Origin: Chitinophaga alhagiae
GTDB taxonomy: Bacteria > Bacteroidota > Bacteroidia > Chitinophagales > Chitinophagaceae
DNA: 64,000 nt
NCBI RefSeq assembly: GCF_003568665.1
Contig: NZ_QXMH01000004.1
Location: 476,942-540,941 of the forward strand
Direction: 5' to 3'
This document shows positions 1-8,505 of this stretch, one piece after another. Below the pieces are notes generated by a model. The model was not told the origin of the DNA and ran no database searches. It saw only the letters and a program-made list of their open reading frames with translations. The position numbers and the translations under genes were made by a program. Position 1 is the first letter of the stretch, and each line of letters starts with the position of its first letter.

Positions 1-1645
1 GCAAAAAGACAAGTCCGTGAAGAACCAGCACCTGTTCCTGCAGCCCTTCAAAGACGTACACCTGTATGATGAGTACAAGAACTGGAAAAACGTGGGCGGG
101 CGCATTAAATACATCCGGCTGTTCGGCATCATCGGCATATTTGTGCTGCTCATAGCCTGCATCAACTTTATGAACCTGGCCACGGCACGTTCCGAGAAAC
201 GCGCCAAGGAAGTGGGCATCCGCAAAACAGTAGGCTCCCGGCGCGGGGAGCTGGTGCTGCAGTTCCTGGCGGAGTCTATGCTCACCGCTTTCATTGCCTT
301 TATTTTCTCGCTGCTCTTGATACAACTGATACTTCCCCTGCTGAAAGACATCGGCTTTGAGCATATCCGGTTTGATTTCGGAGACGTTTACCTGCTGGGC
401 GGCGTGCTGGCGGTTTGCCTGCTCACCGGCCTGGTGGCCGGCAGCTATCCTGCTTTTTACCTCTCCTCCTTTCTGCCGCTGAGAGCGCTGAAAGGGAACC
501 TGAAACAAGGCCGGGGCGCCATTACCTTCCGTAAGGTGCTGGTAGTATCCCAATTTGCCGTGTCTATAGCACTGGTGGTATGCACCATTATTGTGTTCCA
601 GCAAATACAACATGCCAAGAACAGGTCTGTTGGCTACGATCCCAGCAACCTGATCACCATCAACATGAGCAGCGACCTGCAGAAAAATTATACAGCAGCC
701 AGGCAGGAGCTGTTGAATACCGGCGCCATTGCTTCGGTAGCCCGCGCATCCAGCCCCATGACGCAGTCTTACAACAACTGGGGCGGCTTTACCTGGGAAG
801 GCGCCGCGCCCGACGTAAAAGACAATGTAGTATTTGACGTGGTGATGACGGATGTTGACTATGAACAGGCCACCGGCCTGAAATTCCTGCAGGGAAGGCC
901 TTTTTCCAGCGCTTACGCTACAGACTCTTCCGCCATCATACTGAACCAGGCCGCCCTGAAGGTGACCGGTTTTAAAGACCCCATCGGCAAGATCATCAGG
1001 CTGGACGGACGACCGCTGACCATTGTAGGCATTACAGAAAATGTGCTCAACAGAGATCCCTTCAGGTCATTTACCCCCGGTGTGATCCTCTTTCAGCCCG
1101 GCAGCGCCTTTATTATGTTGGTACGCCTCAAACCGCAGGCAGACCTGCGCAAAGCGCTGGCCGCCATTCAGCCGGTCATTGAAAGGCACAACCCGGCTTA
1201 CCCCTTCGAGTATAGTTTTGTAGACCAGGAATTTGCCAAAAAATTCACCACGGAGAACCAGGTAGGCAAGCTGGCCGCCGTGTTTGCGGTACTGGCCATT
1301 TTCATTTCCTGCCTCGGCCTGTTCGGGCTGGCCGCTTTCATGGCGGAACGCCGCACCAAGGAAATAGGCATCCGCAAGGTGCTCGGCGCTTCGGTGGCCA
1401 ACCTGTGGTTGCTGCTGTCTAAAGAATTTGTGCTGCTGGTACTGCTGGCATGCACCATTGCATCTCCCCTGGCCCTGTGGCTGATGCATAGCTGGCTGGC
1501 ACAGTACGATTACCGGATAGACATCAGCTGGTGGGTATTTGTGGCAGCGGGCATACTGTCTTTGCTGATTGCGCTGAGCACGGTGAGCTTCCAGGCCATC
1601 AGGGCGGCGCTGGTGAACCCGGTGAAGAGCTTACGGGCGGAATAG
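1..1645 (+). CDS. MacB/FtsX-type ABC transporter permease, 5' end cut by window
   Basis: The open frame runs from the first bases (codons in phase with position 2) to a TAG at 1645, so about 543 C-terminal residues of a protein that is normally near 800 are visible. A GTG at 17 lies inside the gene and is not the likely start. The sequence shows paired FtsX modules: a helix near residues 30-55 followed by EKRAKEVGIRKTVGS, a helical block to about residue 155, a periplasmic MacB-like domain (about 190-400), then a second module with ERRTKEIGIRKVLGAS and three more helices. This is the large Bacteroidota permease family that usually works without an ATPase encoded in the same gene. Two complete relatives lie at 49132-51510 and 58193-60556. 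Substrate unknown. Family call certain, function only general. Confidence 0.93.
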   Translation, partial: QKDKSVKNQHLFLQPFKDVHLYDEYKNWKNVGGRIKYIRLFGIIGIFVLLIACINFMNLATARSEKRAKEVGIRKTVGSRRGELVLQFLAESMLTAFIAFIFSLLLIQLILPLLKDIGFEHIRFDFGDVYLLGGVLAVCLLTGLVAGSYPAFYLSSFLPLRALKGNLKQGRGAITFRKVLVVSQFAVSIALVVCTIIVFQQIQHAKNRSVGYDPSNLITINMSSDLQKNYTAARQELLNTGAIASVARASSPMTQSYNNWGGFTWEGAAPDVKDNVVFDVVMTDVDYEQATGLKFLQGRPFSSAYATDSSAIILNQAALKVTGFKDPIGKIIRLDGRPLTIVGITENVLNRDPFRSFTPGVILFQPGSAFIMLVRLKPQADLRKALAAIQPVIERHNPAYPFEYSFVDQEFAKKFTTENQVGKLAAVFAVLAIFISCLGLFGLAAFMAERRTKEIGIRKVLGASVANLWLLLSKEFVLLVLLACTIASPLALWLMHSWLAQYDYRIDISWWVFVAAGILSLLIALSTVSFQAIRAALVNPVKSLRAE

Positions 1646-1677
1646 GCTTTTCGAGGCCTTAAAAAACGCGGCCGGCC

Positions 1678-1779
1678 GCAGTCAGATATGCGGTGGAAAC
1701 GTATGGCCCCCAGCTTCAACTCAATATTGCGGAGTTGAAGATAAAGGACGAAGAATTTATAGAAGAACCTGTAAAATAA
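1678..1779 (+). other. possible remnant coding tail
   Basis: Between the permease and the sulfatase a short open frame ends at TAA 1777-1779 and reads about 33 residues ending IKDEEFIEEPVK. It has no ATG; a GTG at 1693 is the only plausible start. The composition looks protein-like, so it may be the tail of a lost gene, but I do not recognise it and it could be chance. Confidence 0.2.
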
Positions 1780-1782
1780 CAG

Positions 1783-1806
1783 AAAGGGCCGCGCGAGCGG
1801 CTCTTT
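1783..1806. terminator. hairpin downstream of permease
   Basis: AAAGGGCCG and CGGCTCTTT form a 9-bp stem with one G-T pair and a 6-nt loop. No long T-run follows, so it is a moderate terminator candidate. Confidence 0.45.
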
Positions 1807-1925
1807 GATAGAAATCCTGTACGGCAGCCCTGCGCATGCCCCGTAATATTATCCATATATCCCATAAAAATTTCCATTAAAATCCCCGCCGGCAAAAGTA
1901 ATATTGTACCAACCAAACGCCACGT

Positions 1926-3422
1926 ATGAAGCACATCTTCGCCCGCGCCGCTTGTTTTGTATCAATACTGCTCAGCGCCTGCACCACCGCTCCCGAAAAG
2001 AAACCCAACATCATCCTGATAGTGACAGACGACCAGGGGTATGCCGACCTTAGCGCCTACTCCCATGTATCAAAAGATTGCGCCACGCCTAACATGGACC
2101 GTATTGCCAAAAGCGGCGTGCTGTTCACCAACGGCTATGCTTCCGCGCCCGTATGCAGCCCGTCCCGCGCCGCCATCTATACCGGCAAATACCAGCAGCG
2201 GTGGGATTCCGCCATGTACTGGAGTCCCGGGCTGCCGCAGAACGTGCTCACGCTGGCAGAAATGCTGAAAAGCGCGGGGTACATCACGCAGAAAGTTGGC
2301 AAGAGCGACTTCGGCAAACATTACCACACCGCCCGGGCCAGAGAGTTCCCCACCCGCCATGGCTACGATCATTTCCTGGGTTTCAGCGCCCATGCGCACG
2401 ATTATTTTTTGCTGGATGAAGACATTGAAAAGGCCACGCCTGACCCTTACGGCCCCAGTGAAGCCCTGGGCCGCCTGTTTCGTGACACTGCCAAAGAGAG
2501 TTTCCGCAATACCTATACTACAGACCTGTTCACCGATGAGGCCATCCGGTTCATCAACCGGCAACAGGGCGATACGCCTTTCTTTCTCGACCTCTCCTAC
2601 AACGCCGTGCACCACCTGATACATGAGGTGCCGCAAAAATACCTCGATAAATGGGGCGTTCGCAAGATACCTGACTATGACACCGCTTACGGTAAATACG
2701 CGCAATATTACTGGGATTACACACAGGTGAACAAGATCACTGATGAGGAAATGCGCCGCTACTACCTGGCCAACCTGAACTGCCTTGACGATAACATTGG
2801 CCGCTTGCTGCAAGCGCTGCAGGCACGTCATATGCTGGAGAACACGCTGATCATTTTTGTGTCTGACAACGGCGGAGAGCCGTTGAGCGGCGCCAACAAC
2901 CTGCCTTTATGCGGATCGAAATACACCATGCACGAGGGCGGCATACGGGTACCGTTCATGATGAGCTGGCCGGGCAGGCTGCCTGAAGGAAAGATATACG
3001 GCCACCGGGTGTCTGCGCTTGACATTGTTCCCACCACGCTGGAAGCGGCGGGCATCAGCGATACTGCAAAGTTTGACGGGGTAAGCGTGTTGCGGCCCAT
3101 CAAAGAGGACCGCCCGTCTCAAGCGGCTATGGCGCCGCTCTGTTTCCAGTTCGACAAACATTATGCGGTGATAGACGGCCCCTGGAAGCTGGTGCATACC
3201 TTCGACTATAACCCTGCTAACCGGCCCATCACCAGCCAGATACTGCTGGGCGCCCATAACAATGAGCTGGCTTTGTACAACCTTGAACAAGATCCCGGTG
3301 AAAGGAATAACCTGATTGAAAGGGAACCGGCCATAGCCGCAAAGCTGAAGGAGCACTTTGCCCAATGGAAAGCCGCCATGCGGGCAGACCATCCGCATTA
3401 CAGGCAGGCAGCTATGCGTTGA
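1926..3422 (+). CDS. sulfatase lipoprotein (type I, Cys-type formylglycine)
   Basis: A 498-residue alkaline-phosphatase-superfamily sulfatase. The N-terminus is a lipoprotein signal with lipobox LLSAC (Cys19), so it is probably anchored in the outer or inner membrane. The metal-binding Asp pair is in IVTDDQGYAD (about residues 33-41). The formylglycine site is CSPSR with Cys77, in the context APVCSPSRAAIYTG. C-terminal metal and substrate residues fit SDNGGEP and the HEGG loop. It resembles arylsulfatases and GalNAc-6-sulfatases; the sulfate ester cleaved cannot be told. A TAATATTG box at 1899-1906 lies 19 nt before the ATG and is a weak match to the Bacteroidota -7 element. Its stop overlaps the convergent DinB-like gene by 11 bp. 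It stands alone, not in a Sus operon. An anaerobic or FGE-type maturase is needed but not seen here. Confidence 0.92.
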   Translation: MKHIFARAACFVSILLSACTTAPEKKPNIILIVTDDQGYADLSAYSHVSKDCATPNMDRIAKSGVLFTNGYASAPVCSPSRAAIYTGKYQQRWDSAMYWSPGLPQNVLTLAEMLKSAGYITQKVGKSDFGKHYHTARAREFPTRHGYDHFLGFSAHAHDYFLLDEDIEKATPDPYGPSEALGRLFRDTAKESFRNTYTTDLFTDEAIRFINRQQGDTPFFLDLSYNAVHHLIHEVPQKYLDKWGVRKIPDYDTAYGKYAQYYWDYTQVNKITDEEMRRYYLANLNCLDDNIGRLLQALQARHMLENTLIIFVSDNGGEPLSGANNLPLCGSKYTMHEGGIRVPFMMSWPGRLPEGKIYGHRVSALDIVPTTLEAAGISDTAKFDGVSVLRPIKEDRPSQAAMAPLCFQFDKHYAVIDGPWKLVHTFDYNPANRPITSQILLGAHNNELALYNLEQDPGERNNLIEREPAIAAKLKEHFAQWKAAMRADHPHYRQAAMR

Positions 3423-3861
3423 ACTGGCGTAAATGATGATCTAAATGCTTGTAGACAAAGATGCCTATTTCATTGACCGTCATTTTGCCGAAGAAGTTGT
3501 GAATAAAAGCAGGGTTGGAGAAATGCCCGTATGCAGCGATCTGTTCCATCCATATCTTTTTTTGTAGCTCCACATCTCCCTCCTTCTCTTTTATGGCGAA
3601 GCTGCCTGCTGGCATGTTCTTTTTCATGGGGCGCTCATCTTTTACCAGGCCCTTCAGGGCCATTTTGCCGAAGATCCTACCCAGTAATTCCTGCTTGTAA
3701 GTGTGCCAGCCCCTGCCTAGCATCCAGTCGTTCCATACCGTGCAATGTTTCGTCATCTGGTAAATATTCATTTTACCCCATTGGCCGGTGTTGTTACCGG
3801 TAAGGGAATTGACCCTGCCCGTCAATTCCTGCCTTATTGTGTGATCAAATATTGTCTTCAT
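3412..3861 (-). CDS. DinB-like / DUF1569 protein
   Basis: About 149 residues if translation starts at the ATG 3861-3859 (MKTIFDHTIR...), which fits the family better than an in-frame start at 3933. The helical bundle pattern, an N-terminal region with WGKMNIYQMTKHC and a C-terminal HLDHHLRQF motif match DUF1569 members of the DinB/YfiT-like metal-dependent fold; the spaced histidines are the likely metal ligands. Biochemical role unknown; relatives are often thiol-dependent transferases or stress proteins. Convergent with the sulfatase and divergent from the GlxA-type regulator. Confidence 0.75.
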   Translation of the reverse strand: MKTIFDHTIRQELTGRVNSLTGNNTGQWGKMNIYQMTKHCTVWNDWMLGRGWHTYKQELLGRIFGKMALKGLVKDERPMKKNMPAGSFAIKEKEGDVELQKKIWMEQIAAYGHFSNPAFIHNFFGKMTVNEIGIFVYKHLDHHLRQFNA

Positions 3862-3995
3862 AACAGTTTCTTGTTGTTGTTGTATGTAAAAGTAGCCCTG
3901 CCTGCCAACACCCTCACTACGTAAAAATGACATTGAAGGGTGTATTTTGTGCCATTATTTTTAGGTAATTTTGGTTATACCATGCACAAAGAAGG

Positions 3996-4982
3996 ATGAA
4001 ACATATTTCCATTGTAGTATATGAAGATGTGATGCTGCCGGCGGTATCCAACACCGTATCGCTATTGCTGAGTGCCGGTGAGGCGGCGGTGAAAAGAGGA
4101 AAACCCTTGCCCTTCCAGGTAGAGCTGGTTGGCGTACACCTCAAAAACGTGCAGCTCAACCTGCCCGTGCAGTTCTATTGCAGCAAAACCATTGCCGATG
4201 AATTTGACACGGATATTGTGGTGGTCCCACCCATGAGCCCCGCCGCGGGAGACATTGATGCGCTGCTTTCGCGGAACGGCAAGCTCGTTAACTGGATCAG
4301 GGAGAAATATGACCGTAATGCGCAGGTCATCAGCCTTTGCACAGGGGCCTATTTTCCGGCGCAGTGCGGCTTGCTGAACGGCATGCCGGCCACCTCTCAT
4401 TGGGGCGCCATGGAAGACCTGCAGAAAAGGTACCCTTTAATAGATTTTAAGCCGGACCATGTTGTTACGCACTCCAAAGGGATCATTACCGGCGGTGGCG
4501 GATTTTCGTCGCTGAACGCTCTGCTGTACTTTATTGAGCAGCATTGCGGCAAGGAGGTTGCTGTAGAATTGAGCAAGTTCTATGCGCTGGACTATGGCCG
4601 CACTTCGCAAAACATCTTCACCATCTTCTCCGGACAGCGCCTGCATAACGATGATGAGGTCCATCAAGCCCAAAGCTATATTGAGCAAACGTTCAAATCA
4701 GACATTTCGGTAGACGAAGTTGCCCGGCAGGTGAACATGAGCAGGCGGAACTTCATCCGCCGGTTCAAGAACGCCACCTCGCTAAACCCCATAGAATTTA
4801 TTCACCGTGTAAAGGTAGAGGCCGCCAAGAAAGCGTTTGAGGCCGGAGAGAACATTGCCTCCGTTACGTACGATGTGGGGTATAACGACCTGAAAACGTT
4901 CAGGATGGTATTCAAGCGGGTAACAGGGTTAACGCCGGCGGAGTACCGGAACAGGTATAATACGCAGGCGGTGGCGCGTTGA
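3996..4982 (+). CDS. GlxA-family AraC transcriptional regulator
   Basis: 328 residues with two domains. Residues 1 to about 190 are a DJ-1/PfpI-like amidotransferase-fold sensor; the nucleophile-elbow region reads ISLCTGAYFPAQCGLLNG, and ATSHW follows. Residues about 215-325 are an AraC double helix-turn-helix: DISVDEVARQVNMSRRNFIRRFK and the second helix ending VTGLTPAEYRNRY. Such proteins are cytoplasmic activators or repressors of nearby metabolic or stress genes; the sensor domain usually binds a ligand rather than acting as an enzyme. Target genes are not evident: the next gene is a hibernation factor and the divergent one a DinB-like protein. Confidence 0.9.
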   Translation: MKHISIVVYEDVMLPAVSNTVSLLLSAGEAAVKRGKPLPFQVELVGVHLKNVQLNLPVQFYCSKTIADEFDTDIVVVPPMSPAAGDIDALLSRNGKLVNWIREKYDRNAQVISLCTGAYFPAQCGLLNGMPATSHWGAMEDLQKRYPLIDFKPDHVVTHSKGIITGGGGFSSLNALLYFIEQHCGKEVAVELSKFYALDYGRTSQNIFTIFSGQRLHNDDEVHQAQSYIEQTFKSDISVDEVARQVNMSRRNFIRRFKNATSLNPIEFIHRVKVEAAKKAFEAGENIASVTYDVGYNDLKTFRMVFKRVTGLTPAEYRNRYNTQAVAR

Positions 4983-5036
4983 CAGGGAACGCTTTGCATA
5001 AATTTCAGTAACTTCAGATACCATAAACTGAAAACC

Positions 5037-5399
5037 ATGAAATTCCGCATTGAATCTCCCGGCCACAACATCAGCCCTTCCTTAAAAGCCTTTATCAAAC
5101 TCAAACTCGGAGCGCTGGACAAATATTACAAAGACCTGCAGGAAGTGGAAGTAACCATAGAAAACAAGCCCCGTGGCCAGCGGGAAAATATTGTGTGCAT
5201 CCTGAATATGCGCATGCCCGGAAAAGATGACTACGTTAAAGCAAACTCCCCCATTTTTGAAGACGCTATTCTGAAAGCGGCCGATGCGGCCAAACGCCGG
5301 TTAAGGATCAGGAAAACACAACTGCAGAATGCCCGAAAGGCACAGACAAATAACCGGCGGGTAGTGGCAAAAAAAGCCGCGGCCGGTAGGTTGCGGTAG
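5037..5399 (+). CDS. ribosome hibernation promoting factor, HPF/RaiA family
   Basis: A 120-residue protein that begins MKFRIESPGHNISPSLKAFI and continues with the beta-alpha-beta-beta-beta-alpha pattern of HPF/YfiA (sigma-54 modulation family). It binds the 30S subunit at the tRNA/mRNA channel in stationary phase. The length is that of a short HPF without the dimerisation domain of long HPF; the last 35 residues are very basic (RRLRIRKTQLQNARKAQTNNRRVV...), which fits rRNA contact. It follows the GlxA regulator by 54 bp on the same strand, so co-transcription is possible. Confidence 0.85.
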   Translation: MKFRIESPGHNISPSLKAFIKLKLGALDKYYKDLQEVEVTIENKPRGQRENIVCILNMRMPGKDDYVKANSPIFEDAILKAADAAKRRLRIRKTQLQNARKAQTNNRRVVAKKAAAGRLR

Positions 5400-5485
5400 G
5401 TTAAATACTACCTTTTGTCAAGGATCTGCTTCATTAGACGTAAAAATCAATCCCCACTACCCTGCATATCGTAGCTTTCGGAAAA

Positions 5486-5995
5486 TTGCCGTACATGAAA
5501 CAGCCCAAACCTGTTTTGATAGCCGCTTTATTGCTATGTATCATATCAACTGCGTATTCACAGCATAATAGCCGGGGAAATTCGCCCAATCCCGGAACTT
5601 TTGTGGCAAGCACGCCCTGCAGCCAGGGTACGAGACCTTTGCCCGGCATTTCCGCCAGCGCAGATTGCGAGCTGATGAAGTGGAAACTTGTGCTTTACCA
5701 GGACAAAGACACCACTTTTCAACTCCATTGCCGGTACGGATTGCCCCAACAAGGAACTACCGGGCTTACCGGGGGAGGAACAACCATTGAGCTGAAAGGG
5801 AAATGGACAGTGCTGAAAGGCGCCCCTTCCAACCCACATGCAATAATTTACCAGCTGCATGACAGTAAAACGAATCGGATAATTTCCCTCCTGAAGCTCA
5901 GTAACAACCTGCTTCACCTGCTGGACAGTGATCTTCATTTAATGATAGGCAGCGCCGCATGGAGCTATACGTTCAACAGGGTCGGGAATAAATAA
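5486..5995 (+). CDS. secreted NlpE-like protein (paralogue 1)
   Basis: 169 residues with a Sec signal (MKQPKPVLIAALLLCIISTAYSQ). The mature part has a small beta-barrel-like pattern seen in the NlpE N-domain: a Cys/Gly turn (TPCSQG...LPGI), then KWKLVLYQDKDTTFQL, ELKGKWTVLKG and IIYQLHD. No lipobox Cys is present, so it is probably periplasmic or secreted, not a lipoprotein. The next gene is a clear paralogue with the same order of motifs and the same NR ending. Start is the ATG directly before the signal peptide. Function is inferred only from the fold-like pattern; relatives are linked to copper or envelope stress. Confidence 0.6.
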   Translation: MPYMKQPKPVLIAALLLCIISTAYSQHNSRGNSPNPGTFVASTPCSQGTRPLPGISASADCELMKWKLVLYQDKDTTFQLHCRYGLPQQGTTGLTGGGTTIELKGKWTVLKGAPSNPHAIIYQLHDSKTNRIISLLKLSNNLLHLLDSDLHLMIGSAAWSYTFNRVGNK

Positions 5996-6015
5996 ACCGG
6001 GTAAACCGAAATATC

Positions 6016-6549
6016 ATGAAAACTATTCTGGTCATAACTTTCTGCTCCCTGTTTGTACATTTTTCAAAGGCGCAAACAACAACGGCTGACAATAAACTTT
6101 CGCAGACCATCACATTCCGGCCCATCCCGAAAGGCCCGTCTGTTTTGGGCGTTTTTCAGGGGCGTCCCCCTTGTGCCGGGCTAGCCGGACAGCTGCAATT
6201 GTCAGTGCCAAATGATTGTATAAAGCTGAAATGCGATCTTGTACTTTACCGGCAACCGGCCACATTTACGCTGTATGTAGTGGGCGGTGGGGATCTGGTG
6301 CAACAGGATGGGAATACTTACCGGCGAAAGTTACTGAAAGGCAAATGGAGCATCGTCAAAGGCCTTGGGGCAGACCCGGAGGCAGCAATTTATGTGCTGG
6401 ATTTTGACGCCCCGAAGACCCGCATCTACCTGTTCAAGGGAAATGAAAATGTTCTTTTCTTTCTGGACAACAACAAACAATTCAGGGTGGGAAATGAAGA
6501 TTTCAGCTATACGCTGAACAGGGTGGAGCTGGTGGCTGGGGTTAAATAG
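6016..6549 (+). CDS. secreted NlpE-like protein (paralogue 2)
   Basis: 177 residues, signal peptide MKTILVITFCSLFVHFSKAQ. The body aligns by eye with the gene 20 bp upstream: GRPPCAGLAG, KLKCDLVLYRQPATFTLYVV, LKGKWSIVKG, AAIYVLDFD, and SYTLNRVE at the end. Here the Pro-Cys-x-Gly motif typical of the NlpE N-domain is clearer. The pair probably arose by tandem duplication and is co-transcribed. It is convergent with the LytTR regulator, 19 bp away. Role unknown; an envelope or metal-stress link is only an inference. Confidence 0.6.
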   Translation: MKTILVITFCSLFVHFSKAQTTTADNKLSQTITFRPIPKGPSVLGVFQGRPPCAGLAGQLQLSVPNDCIKLKCDLVLYRQPATFTLYVVGGGDLVQQDGNTYRRKLLKGKWSIVKGLGADPEAAIYVLDFDAPKTRIYLFKGNENVLFFLDNNKQFRVGNEDFSYTLNRVELVAGVK

Positions 6550-6568
6550 TTACAGGAAGACACGTAAA

Positions 6569-7291
6569 TTATCTGCCCACGATCTTTTTCGTTACAAATT
6601 CGCTGAAAAAGAGATCCCGGTAAATACTTCCGATAGGAATTTCGTTTGTACCTATGTACACCGTGTTGTTATCCACAGAACCGATATGCCTGACATTGAT
6701 CACATAGGATTTACTTACTCTCACAAACATGTCTTTTGGCAATTGATCGTAGATAGTTTTGATGTTCATGGCCGTAATTACCTTCTGGTTTTCGCTATGC
6801 ATCACCACATAATCTTTTAAACCCTGGATAAAAAGCAGGTTATTGAAATAGACTTTAAAAATCCTCCGGTCCGCTTTAACAAAGAAAAAATCATCTGCTA
6901 CCTGTTCAATATTATTATGAGCGTAATCCGCCTTGAATAATTTGGAATAGGTGTGGGCTTTTTCAACAGCCTTTTGAAAACGCGCCAGTTTTACGGGTTT
7001 TATCAGGTAGTCTATGGCATCTACTTCATAGCTGTCGGTAGCAAATTCAGAATAGGCAGTTGTAAAGATCACAAATGTTTCTTTCGGGATGGACCGGGCA
7101 AATTCAATGCCGTTAATTCCCGGCATCTGTATGTCAAGAAAGATCAATTCAACTGTATTGCTTTTCATAAAGTCCGTGACGGTTTCCGGACTGTTGAATG
7201 AGCCGATCAAATCCAGATCATCCGTTTGGTTGACCAACATCTCTATAGCCTCCCTTGCCAGTGGTTCATCATCTATAATAATGCAGTTCAT
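6569..7291 (-). CDS. LytTR-family response regulator
   Basis: Start chosen at ATG 7291-7289 (MNCIIIDDEPLAREAI): it overlaps the kinase stop as ATGA, a classic coupled junction; a further in-frame start eight codons upstream is unlikely. Residues 1-120 are a receiver domain with the acidic pair in IIDDEP, the phosphoacceptor Asp in IFLDIQMPGINGIEF, a conserved Thr/Ser position in FTTAYSEFA and Lys in YLIKPVKL. Residues about 140-240 are a LytTR DNA-binding domain (FFVKADRRIFKVYF, LKDYVVMH, FVRVSKSYVINVRHI). It likely binds direct repeats upstream of its targets, the best candidate being the divergent TonB-receptor operon at 8506. Confidence 0.93.
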   Translation of the reverse strand: MNCIIIDDEPLAREAIEMLVNQTDDLDLIGSFNSPETVTDFMKSNTVELIFLDIQMPGINGIEFARSIPKETFVIFTTAYSEFATDSYEVDAIDYLIKPVKLARFQKAVEKAHTYSKLFKADYAHNNIEQVADDFFFVKADRRIFKVYFNNLLFIQGLKDYVVMHSENQKVITAMNIKTIYDQLPKDMFVRVSKSYVINVRHIGSVDNNTVYIGTNEIPIGSIYRDLFFSEFVTKKIVGR

Positions 7292-8295
7292 AGCTTTATG
7301 GTTAAGGTTACGCAATATCTTTCCGGGTCATCTTCTATATTCAAGTGATGCGTTGCCGGGAACAAAAGCGCCAGTCTTCGCTTTACATTTGTCAACCCCA
7401 ATCCGCCTGTACTACTAACGGGTTTAAGCACAGGTTTGGAGTTGATGCATTTAAAAAAAAGCTCATTGTTCCTGACATCGAAATACAGATTTACATAAGA
7501 CGATCTTGTTGCGTCATTGTTATGCTTCACCGCATTTTCCACAAACGAAATGAACAGCAAGGGAGGAATTTGCACCCCGCTCAAATTCCCCTCTTTTGAA
7601 ATAAGGAAATCAAAACTATCTCGCCTTACCTTTTCTAGATTTAAAAAATCTTCCAGGAAATGAATATCTGCAGTCAACAATACTTTATCTCTCGCACTGT
7701 CATAAAGCTGGTAGCGAAGCAGATCGCTTAGCTTCATTAAAACCTGTGAGGCCTTTTCCGGGTCTTTCTTCGTCAGAACATTGGCATTGTTCAGCGTATT
7801 GAACAAAAAATGCGGGTTGATCTGGTTTTTCAATTGTTCCAATTCCGCATAGGCTTTCGACTGTTCCAGCTCGTAGATCAATTGTTTGTCTATTATTCCC
7901 TTCTGAAACAGTTTTATGGAGGAAGAGGCCGCTAACAGCAGTGCGGTAAGAAAGGAAAAAAGCGGGATGTTCAGCCCGTTCTCTTTATTAAAAGGGTTCA
8001 AAAAGTAACCGCAAACAGCTACTATAACAAGAATGCCGATCACAGACAAGCAGTATGCCATATTTCTGTTCCTGAACAAAAACTTCGGCACCAGCACATA
8101 CATATTTATATAAAACAATATAATGAAGTATACAAATACCATTACCGGGCTGTCAATTACGGAAGCACTGTTATACAACACAGCACCTATAAAAACAATG
8201 AGCAGCAGATGCCGCAGCACCCTGCGGTCAGGTGAGGTCAGGAAACGAAAAAGCATGTTTTCGCTGGTGAGCTGCTGACGGGTAAGATCACTCAT
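7288..8295 (-). CDS. LytS-type sensor histidine kinase (His_kinase family)
   Basis: 335 residues. The N-terminal half is hydrophobic with about four helices (for example VLRHLLLIVFIGAVLYNSASV and VMVFVYFIILFYINMYVLVP), typical of the small membrane kinases of Bacteroidota that lack a large sensor domain. A short coiled coil precedes the phosphoacceptor motif QLKNQINPHFLFNTLNN, where His is phosphorylated. The C-terminus is a HATPase_c domain with PPLLFISFVENAVKHN and GGLGLTNVKRRL. It acts with the LytTR regulator just downstream (4-bp overlap). The 5' end faces the TonB-receptor gene across a 210-bp divergent promoter region. Confidence 0.93.
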   Translation of the reverse strand: MSDLTRQQLTSENMLFRFLTSPDRRVLRHLLLIVFIGAVLYNSASVIDSPVMVFVYFIILFYINMYVLVPKFLFRNRNMAYCLSVIGILVIVAVCGYFLNPFNKENGLNIPLFSFLTALLLAASSSIKLFQKGIIDKQLIYELEQSKAYAELEQLKNQINPHFLFNTLNNANVLTKKDPEKASQVLMKLSDLLRYQLYDSARDKVLLTADIHFLEDFLNLEKVRRDSFDFLISKEGNLSGVQIPPLLFISFVENAVKHNNDATRSSYVNLYFDVRNNELFFKCINSKPVLKPVSSTGGLGLTNVKRRLALLFPATHHLNIEDDPERYCVTLTIKL

Positions 8296-8464
8296 TTATC
8301 AAATTGTATACAACAAACTTAACATTTAAAACCCTGATCTGATCTGCTTTTATACAAAAGTGCATGTTTTTTATACGAAAGCAAATTTTGTAGCGCCCCG
8401 GCATACTTTGCTATAAAAGATACGGCGTTTGGTATAAATAGGAACAAACGGTTATCCAAAGGAA

Positions 8465-8472
8465 TTTTCTTT
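8465..8472 (+). promoter_or_regulatory. candidate -7 box for the TonB-receptor operon
   Basis: TTTTCTTTG just before GTGCCC resembles the Bacteroidota TAnnTTTG -7 element. It sits 34 nt before ATG 8506, which supports that ATG and argues against the GTG at 8473 as start. Confidence 0.35.
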
Positions 8473-8505
8473 GTGCCCAGGTTGCCATTGTTAAACCGGT
8501 TTTAC

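Noticed and set aside
8473-8505. GTG start of the TonB receptor at 8473
   Set aside because: It overlaps a -7 box-like TTTTCTTTG; ATG 8506 gives a normal signal peptide.
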